From the NCBI RefSeq assembly GCF_001577265.1, contig NZ_CP014517.1, forward strand, positions 2,037,001 through 2,101,000: a stretch of 64,000 nt of DNA. Reading direction: 5' to 3'. The notes below the pieces were generated by a model. It was not told the origin of the DNA and searched no databases. It saw nothing but the letters and a program-made list of their open reading frames with translations. Source of the stretch: Variovorax sp. PAMC 28711. Its GTDB lineage: Bacteria; Pseudomonadota; Gammaproteobacteria; Burkholderiales; Burkholderiaceae_C. Numbering within the stretch: position 1 is the stretch's first letter; each line of letters begins with the position of its first letter. Position numbers and translations under genes: made by a program. Of the stretch, positions 25,635-33,821 are shown in pieces.

Positions 25635-26393
25635 ATGGCCGATGCATCCGCCGCGCGCACCAAGGCGGTTTTCGAATTCAAGAGCGCGACGCTGCCGCTG
25701 ATCGCGGTCATCCTCAAGACGGCCGACCTGGACGTTCTGGCGGAGGCGCTTGACGCCCAGCTTGCCGATTCCCCCGATTTCTTCGAGCAGGAACCGGTGG
25801 TCATCGACCTGTCGCTCCTGCATGCCGAAGACGAGGAAGACGGCGCCGAGATCGACTTTCCCGTTCTGCGCAGCCTCCTCGCACGCCACCAGACGCAACC
25901 GATCGCCGTGCGCGGCGGCACCGCCACCCAAAACATCGCCGCGCGCGCTGCAGGGCTTTCGCTCGCCGCCATGCCGGTCACGCCGACCCCGCGCACGACG
26001 CCAGCCGAAGCCGCGCCCGCCGAAGCCCCGCAGATCGTTCGCGAGGTGCCGGTGCCGGCCAGCGGCACGCTGGTCATCGACAAGCCGTTGCGCTCGGGAC
26101 AGCAGGTCTACGCCCGCGGCGGCGACGTCATCGTGAACGCGGTCGTGAGCTTCGGCGCCGAAGTGATCGCCGACGGCAACATCCACGTGTATGCGCCGCT
26201 GCGCGGCAAGGCGATCGCCGGCGCACGCGGCAACACCGAAGCCCGCATCTATTCAACCTGCCTCGAAGCGCAGCTCGTGGCCATCGCGGGCATCTACCGC
26301 ACGGCCGAAGTGCCGCTGCCGGACAACGTGCTCGGCAAGTCCGCACAGATTCGCCTCGACGGCAAAAAGCTGGTGATCGATCCGATCGCCTGA
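25635..26393 (+). CDS. minC: Septum site-determining protein MinC
   Basis: A 252-residue inhibitor of FtsZ assembly. The N-terminal domain (residues 10-110) starts with FEFKSATLPLIAVIL. A Pro/Ala-rich linker (about 115-145) leads to the C-terminal beta-helix domain, with RSGQQVYARGGDVIVNAVV, HVYAPLRGKAIAGARG and YRTAEVPL, which binds MinD. It acts at the membrane as a MinCD complex to block division near the poles. It is first in minC-minD-minE, the standard order; minD follows after 24 bp. Confidence 0.95.
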   Translation: MADASAARTKAVFEFKSATLPLIAVILKTADLDVLAEALDAQLADSPDFFEQEPVVIDLSLLHAEDEEDGAEIDFPVLRSLLARHQTQPIAVRGGTATQNIAARAAGLSLAAMPVTPTPRTTPAEAAPAEAPQIVREVPVPASGTLVIDKPLRSGQQVYARGGDVIVNAVVSFGAEVIADGNIHVYAPLRGKAIAGARGNTEARIYSTCLEAQLVAIAGIYRTAEVPLPDNVLGKSAQIRLDGKKLVIDPIA

Positions 26394-26417
26394 ACAATCA
26401 ATAAAGAAGGAATGGCC

Positions 26418-27233
26418 ATGGCAAAAATTGTGGTGGTGACATCGGGCAAGGGCGGCGTCGGCAAGACGACCACGAGCGCGAGCTTCGCGTCGGGCCTTGC
26501 GCTCGCAGGCAAGAAAACGGCCGTGATCGACTTCGACGTCGGCCTGCGCAACCTCGACCTGATCATGGGCTGCGAACGCCGCGTGGTGTACGACCTCATC
26601 AACGTGATCCAGGGCGAAGCCAACCTGCACCAGGCGCTCATCAAGGACAAGCAGTGCGAGAACCTGTTCGTGCTGGCGGCCTCGCAGACACGCGACAAGG
26701 AAGCGCTCACGCAGGAAGGCGTCGAGAAGATCCTCAAGGACCTCGCCGACATGGACTTCGAATACATCATCTGCGACTCGCCGGCCGGCATCGAAACCGG
26801 CGCGATGATGGCGATGTACTTCGCCGACGAAGCGCTGATCGTGACCAACCCCGAAGTCTCTTCGGTGCGCGACTCCGATCGCATCCTGGGCATGCTCGGC
26901 AGCAAGACCAAGCGCGCCAAAGAGGGCGGCGACCCGATCAAGGAACACCTGCTCATCACGCGCTACAACCCCAACCGGGTGGCGGGCGGACAGATGCTGT
27001 CGCTCGAAGACATCCAGGACATCCTGCGCATCAAGCTGATCGGCGTGATCCCGGAATCGGAAACCGTGCTGAACGCATCGAACCAGGGCGTGCCCGCGAT
27101 CCACGACAAGGGCACCGATGTGTCCGAGGCGTACAGCGACGTGATCGCGCGCTTTCTGGGGGAAGACAAGCCGATGCGTTTCGTCGATGCCGAAAAGCCC
27201 GGCTTCTTCAAGCGTATTTTCGGAGGCAAGTAA
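26418..27233 (+). CDS. minD: Septum site-determining ATPase MinD
   Basis: A 271-residue deviant Walker ATPase that binds the inner membrane in its ATP form and recruits MinC and MinE. The P-loop is SGKGGVGKTTTS near residue 9, with switch residues in DFDVGLRNLD. The C-terminal amphipathic membrane-targeting helix is seen at the end (EKPGFFKRIFGGK). I chose the ATG at 26418 because AAGGA stands at a normal distance, whereas the ATG at 26412 is too close to it. minE starts 3 bp after the stop. Confidence 0.97.
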   Translation: MAKIVVVTSGKGGVGKTTTSASFASGLALAGKKTAVIDFDVGLRNLDLIMGCERRVVYDLINVIQGEANLHQALIKDKQCENLFVLAASQTRDKEALTQEGVEKILKDLADMDFEYIICDSPAGIETGAMMAMYFADEALIVTNPEVSSVRDSDRILGMLGSKTKRAKEGGDPIKEHLLITRYNPNRVAGGQMLSLEDIQDILRIKLIGVIPESETVLNASNQGVPAIHDKGTDVSEAYSDVIARFLGEDKPMRFVDAEKPGFFKRIFGGK

Positions 27234-27236
27234 GCC

Positions 27237-27521
27237 ATGTCCTTTTTCTCCTTTCTGCTCGGCGAAAAGAAGAAGACGGCGAGCGTCGCAAAAGAGAGGC
27301 TGCAGATCATCCTCGCGCACGAGCGCGGCAGCCTCGGCGGCAAGCGGCCCGAATACCTGGCCGATCTGCAGCGCGAGCTGATCGCCGTCATCTCGAAGTA
27401 CGTGTCGATCCGCCCGGAAGACATCAAGGTGAACGTGGAACGCCAGGACGACCTGGAAGTGCTCGACATCAAGATCGAGCTCCCCGAGAAGACTGCGAAG
27501 GCGGTCGTTCCCGCCCGCTGA
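27237..27521 (+). CDS. minE: Cell division topological specificity factor MinE
   Basis: A 94-residue protein with the normal MinE layout: an N-terminal membrane-binding segment ([13 protein letters not shown]), the anti-MinCD region with [13 protein letters not shown], and the C-terminal dimerisation domain ending in LDIKIELPE. It stimulates MinD ATPase and drives pole-to-pole oscillation. It is the last gene of minCDE. The 91-bp gap after it holds an inverted repeat (CCGCCTT ... AAGGCGCGG) without a T run, so I do not call a terminator. Confidence 0.96.
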   Translation: MSFFSFLLGEKKKTASVAKERLQIILAHERGSLGGKRPEYLADLQRELIAVISKYVSIRPEDIKVNVERQDDLEVLDIKIELPEKTAKAVVPAR

Positions 27522-27612
27522 TATTTTTCCGCCTTGTGAAAAAAGGCGCGGTCCCTGGCGGGAACACGGCGTACATTGGGCGCCAGTTCCCAGCTTCCAG
27601 AATGGACACGCC

Positions 27613-27870
27613 ATGGCTTTGAGCCGAAAAGTTGCGCCGAAGGATTCTGTCTCTCCCGAAACGGCGCGCCGCGATCGTTTGCGGCTTGCGCTGCCCGAGG
27701 TCGTGTCGCAGCTCAAACTGCGGCATGCCGATCAGATCGACGCGGACGACATCGAAGCGTATGTCGCACTGAACTGGCTCGAATGGCAAGGCGGTGGACT
27801 GCGCCTCACCATCACCGGCAAGAACGTCTGTGCGCAGATGACGCCAGCGGTCGTGGTCTCCGAAGTATAA
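27613..27870 (+). CDS. Hypothetical protein, 85 aa
   Basis: An 85-residue soluble protein with a helical first half (ETARRDRLRLALPEVVSQL) and a short beta-like end. It has no recognised family. The first 15 residues are basic. It ends exactly at a strong bidirectional terminator, and there is no T-run terminator between it and minE, so it may be part of the min transcript. Function unknown. Confidence 0.65.
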   Translation: MALSRKVAPKDSVSPETARRDRLRLALPEVVSQLKLRHADQIDADDIEAYVALNWLEWQGGGLRLTITGKNVCAQMTPAVVVSEV

Positions 27871-27898
27871 AAAAAGGCGCCGTCTCCGGCGCCTTTTT
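27871..27898. terminator. Bidirectional intrinsic terminator
   Basis: Arms AAAAAGGCGCCG (27871-27882) and CGGCGCCTTTTT (27887-27898) pair perfectly around a TCTC loop, with a U-run on each strand. It ends the 85-residue gene on the plus strand and the RcnB-like gene on the minus strand. Confidence 0.92.
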
Positions 27899-27917
27899 CA
27901 TGAGCGAACCCGCTGGC

Positions 27918-28373
27918 CTACTGGCCGGCGATGATCTGCGCAATGATGCCTGTCGCCACGGCAGCGAGCACGAAGTCGCCGCCGACGCCAACCCACTGGT
28001 AGCCGCGCGGCGGCGGGTTCAGGCGGTGCATGCGGTAGTCGTCGACCACGTAGTTGCGGCCACGGTACTCGGACGGCACGCGGCCGCCACGACGCCATTC
28101 GGCATGCGGATTCGGGAAGCCGCGACGGTCCATCTCGCGACCGGGACGGAAATCCTGGCGGTCGCCGCGGTAGCCGTTGTTGCCACGGTAGCCGGCGCCG
28201 CCACGTGGATCATGGCGAGCGCCGGGGCCCTGGTGGTATTGCGGCTGTTGCTGCTGGAAGCGATGGGGGCCGCGATCGTCGCGGCGGTCTTGCGCGAAGG
28301 CGCCGCCCGTGGCCATGCAGAGCGTGAGTGCCGCAGCGGCGACGCTGAGGGTCCTGGTGATCGACTGGTTCAT
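27918..28373 (-). CDS. RcnB-like periplasmic protein
   Basis: A 151-residue exported protein. Residues 1-27 are a signal peptide ending at GGAFAQ. A disordered Gln/Arg/Gly-rich region follows (residues 28-90). The C-terminal RcnB domain has RVPSEYRGRNYVVDDY, PPPRGYQWVGVGGDFV and a hydrophobic end (AAVATGIIAQII). RcnB helps balance nickel and cobalt export in E. coli, but many paralogues have no known metal link. No rcnA or metal regulator is nearby. The role is therefore uncertain while the family is clear. Confidence 0.83.
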   Translation of the reverse strand: MNQSITRTLSVAAAALTLCMATGGAFAQDRRDDRGPHRFQQQQPQYHQGPGARHDPRGGAGYRGNNGYRGDRQDFRPGREMDRRGFPNPHAEWRRGGRVPSEYRGRNYVVDDYRMHRLNPPPRGYQWVGVGGDFVLAAVATGIIAQIIAGQ

Positions 28374-28489
28374 TTGAAACTCCTTCTTGCGTTGATGACA
28401 GGTTCATTGTTGTGCCTGTCAATGTCGCGCATGCGGAGTTCAGGTGACCGTCAGGTAAAGACCCGCGAGCGCATGCACCTTGCCAGCGA

Positions 28490-29383
28490 TCAGGTCGCCG
28501 GCTTGTCGCTCGGCGTCTTGATGTTGTCCTTGAGCTGTTCGTTCATGGGCAAGCCCACCGCCTGATTGGTCGGCGGGATCGGCTTCATGAACCACTTGGT
28601 GTACATCTTCTCGAACTCGCCGGACTTCATGAGACCGACGATCACGCCATCGACCAGCGCCTTGAACTTCGGGTCGTCCTTGCGCAGCATGCAGGCGTAG
28701 GGCTCGACCTGCAGCGCGGTGCCGACCACGTCGAGCGCGCCCGGATTCTTGGCTGTGGCCTTCAGGCCGAACAACAGGATGTCGTCCATCGCGAACGCCA
28801 TCGCGCGGTCGCTCTCGACCAGCAGCAGCGCATCGGCATGGTCTTTGGTCGGCACGATGTCGATGTCGAGCTTCTTCTCTTCGTTGTACTTGCGCACCAC
28901 GAGCGTGTTGGTGGTGCCGGTGGTGATCGCGACCTTCTTGCCCTTGAGGTCGGCGTAGTCCTTGATGCCCGACGTCTTCTTCACCAGAAGGCGGGTGCCC
29001 GTGTAGAAATGATTGATGGCGAAGGCCACGTCCTTGCCGCGCGCACTGTTGTTGGTGGTCGAACCGCATTCGAGGTCGACGGTGCCGTTGGTGAGCAGCG
29101 GGATGCGGTTCTGCGAGGTGACTGGCATCCAGTCGATTTCCAGGAAGGGCTTGTTGATCGTGCGCTTGATCTCGGCGGCCACTGCGTTGGCCACGTCGAC
29201 CGAAAAACCGACCGGTTTGCCCGGTCCGTTGATGTAGCTGAACGGCACCGACGATTCGCGGTAAGCGAGCGTGAGCTTGCCGGTCTCGGCGACCTTGGCC
29301 AGCGTGTCGGCGGCCTGTGCGCCGGAGGCGCCGAGCGCGAAGAGGAGCGCGGCGGTCAGCGCGGAAAGCGTGTTGGTCATCAT
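28490..29383 (-). CDS. Amino-acid ABC transporter substrate-binding protein (GltI-like)
   Basis: A 297-residue periplasmic solute-binding protein of family 3. Residues 1-25 are a signal peptide ending at GAQAAD. Ligand-site features include YRESSVPFSYI, DLECGSTTNNSARG and the hinge region KKVAITTGTTNT. The pattern is closest to glutamate/aspartate-binding GltI. No permease or ATPase gene follows, so it is an orphan that must work with a transporter elsewhere. AAGGGA stands before the double ATG at 29383/29380. It is divergent from the D-amino acid dehydrogenase gene. Confidence 0.87.
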   Translation of the reverse strand: MMTNTLSALTAALLFALGASGAQAADTLAKVAETGKLTLAYRESSVPFSYINGPGKPVGFSVDVANAVAAEIKRTINKPFLEIDWMPVTSQNRIPLLTNGTVDLECGSTTNNSARGKDVAFAINHFYTGTRLLVKKTSGIKDYADLKGKKVAITTGTTNTLVVRKYNEEKKLDIDIVPTKDHADALLLVESDRAMAFAMDDILLFGLKATAKNPGALDVVGTALQVEPYACMLRKDDPKFKALVDGVIVGLMKSGEFEKMYTKWFMKPIPPTNQAVGLPMNEQLKDNIKTPSDKPAT

Positions 29384-29427
29384 GGAATCCCTTCGATTGA
29401 ACAGTGAGGACAATGGGCGCGCCAGTC

Positions 29428-29442
29428 TGGCACGGTGCTCGC
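29428..29442 (+). promoter_or_regulatory. Sigma-54-type promoter candidate for dadA
   Basis: TGGCACG-GTGC-TCGC matches the -24/-12 consensus (TGGCACG-N4-TTGC) with one mismatch and correct spacing of the GG and GC pairs. It points at the D-amino acid dehydrogenase gene, whose start is about 47 bp downstream. I did not find an obvious activator gene beside it. Confidence 0.45.
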
Positions 29443-29488
29443 AACAAACGCAAGAACAGCACCAACCCAACCCCCGAAAGGTTCAGCA

Positions 29489-30706
29489 ATGCACGTTACC
29501 GTGCTCGGCGCCGGCATCGTCGGCCTCGCCACCGCCTGGGAGCTCTCGCGCGCCGGCCACGCGGTGACCGTGATCGACCGCGCGGCGCCCGGCCGCGGCG
29601 CGAGTGCCGGCAACGGCGCCCAGCTCAGCTATTCGTACGTCGCGCCGCTGGCCGATGCGTCGATCTGGGCGCAGCTCCCGCACCTGGTGCTGTCGCCGGC
29701 CTCGCCGCTCAAGCTGCGGCCGCAGCTCGATCCGCAGCAATGGCGCTGGGCGCTCGCTTTCCTGGCCGCGTGCAATGCGCGCACCGCGGCGACCACCACC
29801 GCGCGACTACTCGGACTGGCCGCGCGCAGCCGGGCCGGCTTCGAGGCGATGCGCTCGGAGATCGATCCGGCCTGCGACTTCACCGCCTCGGGCAAGCTCG
29901 TGCTCTACCGCAGCGCCGCCAGCGTGTCGGCCGCGAGCCGGCAGGTCGACCTGCAGCGCGAAATGGGCGCGGTGCAGCGCATGGTGACGCCCGAGGAGTG
30001 CGTGGCGATCGAACCCGCGCTGCGCGGCTACCACCGCGAGATCGCCGGCGCAGTGCACACGCCGAGCGAATGCGCCGCCGATTGCCTGAAGGTCTGCGAG
30101 GCGCTCGAAGTCGCCCTGCGCGCGCGCGGCGTCGCCTTCGTGCTGGGCGCCGACATCGAGACGTTCGACCTGAAGGCCGGACGCGTGCACGCGGTGCAAA
30201 CGGCGGGCGGCGCGGTGCAGGCCGATGCCTTCGTGATGTCGCTCGGCTCCGCGTCACCGCGCTTCGGCCGGCAACTCGGTGCCTACCTGCCGGTCTATCC
30301 GCTCAAGGGCTACAGCATCACGCTCGATGTCGATCCATCGCCCGGCGCAGCGCCGACGGTGAGCGTGACCGACAGCGCCCGCAAGACGGTGTTCGCGCGC
30401 CTGGGCAAGCGCCTGCGCGTCGCCGGCATGGCGGAGCTGGTCGGCCATGACGGTCGCATTCCGGAAGGCCGCATCGACGCGCTGGTCGCGGCGACCCGCG
30501 CGGTCTTTCCGAGGTGCAGTGACTTCGTCGAGCGCACGCCGTGGACGGGCATGCGGCCGGCCACGCCGACGGGCGTGCCGATCATCGGCCGCGTCGAGGG
30601 GGCGCCGGCCAACGTGCTGTTCAACACGGGGCACGGCGCGCTCGGGTTCACGCTGGCGTTTGGCTCCGCACAGGAACTGAACGAGGCGATCGCAGCGATC
30701 CTCTGA
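29489..30706 (+). CDS. dadA: D-amino acid dehydrogenase (DadA-like)
   Basis: A 405-residue FAD-dependent oxidoreductase of the DAO family. The N-terminal dinucleotide-binding motif is VLGAGIVGLATAWELSRAG, followed by GNGAQLSYSYVAPLAD, the signature of DadA. The C-terminal FAD region contains GMRPATPTGVPIIGR and NTGHGALGFTLA. It oxidises D-amino acids to 2-oxo acids with electrons passed to the respiratory chain, probably at the inner membrane face. The start at 29489 has GAAAGG eight bases upstream. Next to it, divergently, is an amino-acid binding protein, which may supply substrate. No alanine racemase is present here. Confidence 0.9.
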   Translation: MHVTVLGAGIVGLATAWELSRAGHAVTVIDRAAPGRGASAGNGAQLSYSYVAPLADASIWAQLPHLVLSPASPLKLRPQLDPQQWRWALAFLAACNARTAATTTARLLGLAARSRAGFEAMRSEIDPACDFTASGKLVLYRSAASVSAASRQVDLQREMGAVQRMVTPEECVAIEPALRGYHREIAGAVHTPSECAADCLKVCEALEVALRARGVAFVLGADIETFDLKAGRVHAVQTAGGAVQADAFVMSLGSASPRFGRQLGAYLPVYPLKGYSITLDVDPSPGAAPTVSVTDSARKTVFARLGKRLRVAGMAELVGHDGRIPEGRIDALVAATRAVFPRCSDFVERTPWTGMRPATPTGVPIIGRVEGAPANVLFNTGHGALGFTLAFGSAQELNEAIAAIL

Positions 30707-30715
30707 AAGCCCGCG

Positions 30716-31291
30716 CTATTCCGCTTCGGCCGCTGCAGCGCGTGCCATGCGCTCGCTCTTCCAGTACACGTCGTCGCCACCGTCCACCCGGTTCAGCACG
30801 CGCGCGAGCACGAAGAGCAGGTCGCTGAGCCGGTTCAGGTACTGGCGCAGCGCGTCGTTGATGTCGGTGTCGGCGCCGAGCGCGACCACCGCACGTTCGG
30901 CGCGGCGCGCGACGGTGCGGCACACGTGGGAGAGCGAGGCGGCGCGCGTGCCGGCCGGCAGGATGAACTCGGCCAGCCGCGGCAACGCGGCGTTGTGCTC
31001 GGCGAGTGCATTGTCGATCTGCAGCAGCGCGTCGGGCTTGAGCAGCGTGTAGCCCGGCATCGACAATTCGCCGCCGAGGTTGAAGAGCTGGTGCTGCACG
31101 TCGACCAGCAGCGCACGCACCGCGTCGGGCATGGGCTCGCACAGCAGCACGCCGATGTTCGAGTTGAGCTCGTCGACGTCGCCCATCGCGTGCACGCGCA
31201 GGTGGTCTTTGGGCACGCGCGTGTTGTCGCCGAGGCCGGTGGTGCCGTCGTCGCCGGTGCGGGTGGCGATCTGGGTGAGGCGATTGCCCAT
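30716..31291 (-). CDS. Cob(I)alamin adenosyltransferase, PduO type
   Basis: A 191-residue enzyme that transfers the adenosyl group of ATP to cob(I)alamin, making coenzyme B12. Family motifs are IATRTGDDGTTGLGDNTRV at the N-terminus, the CRTVARRAERAVV helix and NRLSDLLFVLAR near the C-terminus. The length is normal for PduO/MMAB homologues. It stands alone between dadA and a D-lactate dehydrogenase gene, with no other cobalamin gene in the window. The start at 31291 gives the expected MGNRLTQIATRTG. Confidence 0.94.
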   Translation of the reverse strand: MGNRLTQIATRTGDDGTTGLGDNTRVPKDHLRVHAMGDVDELNSNIGVLLCEPMPDAVRALLVDVQHQLFNLGGELSMPGYTLLKPDALLQIDNALAEHNAALPRLAEFILPAGTRAASLSHVCRTVARRAERAVVALGADTDINDALRQYLNRLSDLLFVLARVLNRVDGGDDVYWKSERMARAAAAEAE

Positions 31292-31351
31292 AAAGGTGGC
31301 TTTCTGAAGTGCGGTTCTTAGAATGGTAGACCGCCTCAGGAGACCCACACG

Positions 31352-32776
31352 ATGAATGCGCCCACTGTCCTCGCCCACCTCACGCCCGAACTCGCCCTTC
31401 GCCACGTGCCGGAGGCGCTGATCGAAGCGCTCAAGGCGCGCTTCGGCATCCAGTGTTCCACGGCGCTCGCCGTGCGCACGCAGCACGGGCGCGACGAATC
31501 GTCCTTCGAGGCACCGCCGCCGTCCGCCGTGGTGTTCGCCGAGAACACACAGGACGTCGCTGATGCCGTGAAGCTCGCAAGCGAGCACAGCGTGCCGGTG
31601 ATCCCGTTCGGCGTCGGCTCCTCGCTCGAAGGGCATCTGCTCGCGGTGCAGGGCGGCATCAGCGTCGACGTGTCGCGCATGAACCGCGTGCTGTCGATCA
31701 ACGCCGACGACCTCACGGTGACGGTGCAGCCCGGCGTGACGCGGAAGCAACTCAACGAAGAGATCAAGAGCACCGGCCTCTTCTTCCCGATCGACCCCGG
31801 CGCGGACGCCTCCATCGGCGGCATGACCGCCACGCGCGCCAGCGGCACGAACGCGGTGCGCTACGGCACGATGCGCGAGAACGTGCTCGCGCTCGAAGTC
31901 GTCACGGCTGCAGGCGAGGTCATCCGCACCGGCACGCGCGCCAAGAAGTCGTCGGCCGGCTACGACCTCACGCGGCTCATGGTGGGCAGCGAAGGCACGC
32001 TCGGCGTGGTCACCGAGATCACGCTGCGCATCTACCCGCTGCCCGAGGCAGTCTCGGCGGCGATCTGCTCGTTCCCGAGCATCGAGGCCGCCGTGCGCAC
32101 CACCATCGAGATGATCCAGCTCGGCGTGCCGATCGCGCGCGTGGAACTGATCGACGTGAACACGGTGCGCATGGTCAACGCCTATTCCAAGCTCGCGCTG
32201 CGCGAAGAGCCGATGCTTCTGATGGAATTCCACGGCTCGCCGGCCGGCGTGAAGGAACAGGCCGAGACCGTGCAGGAACTGGCCAGCGGCCACGGCGGCA
32301 ACGCCTTCGAATGGGCCAGCACACCCGAAGAGCGCACGCGTCTCTGGACCGCGCGCCACAACAGCTACTTCGCGGCGATCCAGTCGCGGCCCGGCTGCCG
32401 CGCGATCAGCACCGACACCTGCGTGCCGATCTCGCGCCTGGCCGACTGCCTGCTCGAATCGGTGGCCGAGGTCGACGCCAGCGGCATCCCCTACTTCCTC
32501 GTCGGCCACGTGGGCGACGGCAACTTCCACTTCGGCTACCTGATCGACCCCAACGACGCAGAAGAGCGCGCCAAGGCCGAGGCGCTGAACCATGCGCTGG
32601 TGATGCGCGCGATCGCGCTCGAGGGAACCTGCAGCGGCGAGCACGGCATCGGGCTGCACAAGATGGGTTTCCTCGTCGACGAAGCAGGGGCCGGCGCTGT
32701 CGACATGATGCGAACCATCAAGCGCGCACTCGACCCCAAGAACATCATGAATCCGGGAAAGATCTTCTCGATGTGA
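31352..32776 (+). CDS. FAD-linked D-lactate dehydrogenase (GlcD/Dld2-like)
   Basis: A 474-residue flavoprotein. The FAD-binding type 4 domain spans residues 45-230, with VIPFGVGSSLEGHLLAVQGG and PGVTRKQLNEE. The FAD-oxidase C-terminal domain contains HVGDGNFHFGYLID (metal/substrate histidines) and GTCSGEHGIGLHKMGFL. It oxidises D-lactate or a related D-2-hydroxyacid and passes electrons to cytochrome c or quinone. Glycolate oxidase subunit D and D-2-hydroxyglutarate dehydrogenase are close relatives and cannot be excluded. No glcE or glcF is present. A strong terminator follows at once. Confidence 0.88.
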   Translation: MNAPTVLAHLTPELALRHVPEALIEALKARFGIQCSTALAVRTQHGRDESSFEAPPPSAVVFAENTQDVADAVKLASEHSVPVIPFGVGSSLEGHLLAVQGGISVDVSRMNRVLSINADDLTVTVQPGVTRKQLNEEIKSTGLFFPIDPGADASIGGMTATRASGTNAVRYGTMRENVLALEVVTAAGEVIRTGTRAKKSSAGYDLTRLMVGSEGTLGVVTEITLRIYPLPEAVSAAICSFPSIEAAVRTTIEMIQLGVPIARVELIDVNTVRMVNAYSKLALREEPMLLMEFHGSPAGVKEQAETVQELASGHGGNAFEWASTPEERTRLWTARHNSYFAAIQSRPGCRAISTDTCVPISRLADCLLESVAEVDASGIPYFLVGHVGDGNFHFGYLIDPNDAEERAKAEALNHALVMRAIALEGTCSGEHGIGLHKMGFLVDEAGAGAVDMMRTIKRALDPKNIMNPGKIFSM

Positions 32777-32801
32777 AAAAGCCCGAGCTGCCGGGCTTTT
32801 T
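32776..32801 (+). terminator. Intrinsic terminator after D-lactate dehydrogenase
   Basis: Arms AAAAAGCCCG (32776-32785) and CGGGCTTTTT (32792-32801) pair perfectly around AGCTGC, followed by CAC. It begins at the last base of the stop codon. The A-run on the other side means it may also serve the convergent CsgG-like gene. Confidence 0.9.
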
Positions 32802-32819
32802 CACAGGCGGGCGCCGCGC

Positions 32820-33716
32820 TTACTTCTTGCGGCGGGCCGGCGACTTCGCGCCGGGTGCCGACGTTTGCGACGGGGCTGCACCACCGTCGACGCCCAACCT
32901 TCCGCCGCCGCCCAGGCCCTGGCCGTTCACCGACTGCGCCTTGTAGTTGCGCAGCGACACCACGAGCTGGTTGTACGAATCCATGAAGGCGGCCGCGATC
33001 ACCTTGCCCTGCGGCGTGCGGGAATAGCCGCCGATGCCGCCTGCGGCACCGCCGCCGACGCCGCTGAGGAAGCCACCGAAGTCGGTCTTGCTGGCGCTGC
33101 CTTCAGAAACGCCGACCTGCACGCCCGAACGGTTGTCGATGAGCGTCAGCAGCGTGCTGGCTTCCTTGGTCTGAAGGCTGCCGCCGAGGCCGGCCAGCGC
33201 AGCGCCGTAGCGGCCGCGTCCGACGATGCCGCCGAGCGCGGCACCCATGCCGCCGGCATCGCTGTTGTTGATGACGACCTCCGGGGAAATGCCGTAATCC
33301 GACGCCACCATCTGGCCGGCGCCGAAATTGCTGCCCTGGCGCATTTCACCGGACTGCATGAGCGCGCGCTCGCGATTCATGGCGTTCATGCCGGCCGCAC
33401 CGCGTTCGACCACGATGAAACAGTTCGACTGCTGGATCAACAGGCGCAGCAAGGTCGACGTGGGCGGCAACCGGTACTCGCCGGTGATGATGGTGTACCA
33501 GCCGGCCGACTGGTTCTCGATCAGCGACACCGTGCCGAGCGGCGATGCGCAGCGCTCGAGCGCGCTGCTGGCGTTGGCCGACGAACTGCCGGCGGCGCTG
33601 CCGGTGGCGACGGTCTTGGCAGACTGGCTGCCCATCTGCATGTCGGTGGTCTGGCAACCGGTGAGAAGGAGCGCGCCCGCGGCGATGGCAGCGAGGGGAA
33701 ATCGGATGGTTTTCAT
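32820..33716 (-). CDS. CsgG/HfaB-family outer-membrane lipoprotein
   Basis: A 298-residue lipoprotein. The lipobox is LLLTGC, close to residue 20. Residues 80-265 match the CsgG family: NCFIVVERGAAGMNAMNRERALM, then VVINNSD, glycine-rich segments, and YSRTPQGKVIAAAFMDSYNQLV. E. coli CsgG forms the curli secretion pore, but many relatives sit alone and their export partner is unknown. No csgA, csgE or csgF homologue is seen here. The tail is Lys/Arg-rich (GAKSPARRKK). I chose MKTIRFPLAAI as the start because it begins the signal sequence. Confidence 0.82.
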   Translation of the reverse strand: MKTIRFPLAAIAAGALLLTGCQTTDMQMGSQSAKTVATGSAAGSSSANASSALERCASPLGTVSLIENQSAGWYTIITGEYRLPPTSTLLRLLIQQSNCFIVVERGAAGMNAMNRERALMQSGEMRQGSNFGAGQMVASDYGISPEVVINNSDAGGMGAALGGIVGRGRYGAALAGLGGSLQTKEASTLLTLIDNRSGVQVGVSEGSASKTDFGGFLSGVGGGAAGGIGGYSRTPQGKVIAAAFMDSYNQLVVSLRNYKAQSVNGQGLGGGGRLGVDGGAAPSQTSAPGAKSPARRKK

Positions 33717-33821
33717 GCTGGCTTGCCTTCGGAAACTTTGGTCAGGAAAAGTAACCTGCGAGGATAAACGCAAAGTCGTCGACCGATCAATTGCCGAAAG
33801 TCATGGTTTGGCGATCGTCGA

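Noticed and set aside
27530..27560. Inverted repeat after minE as a terminator
   Set aside because: The stem is short and no T run follows on either strand.
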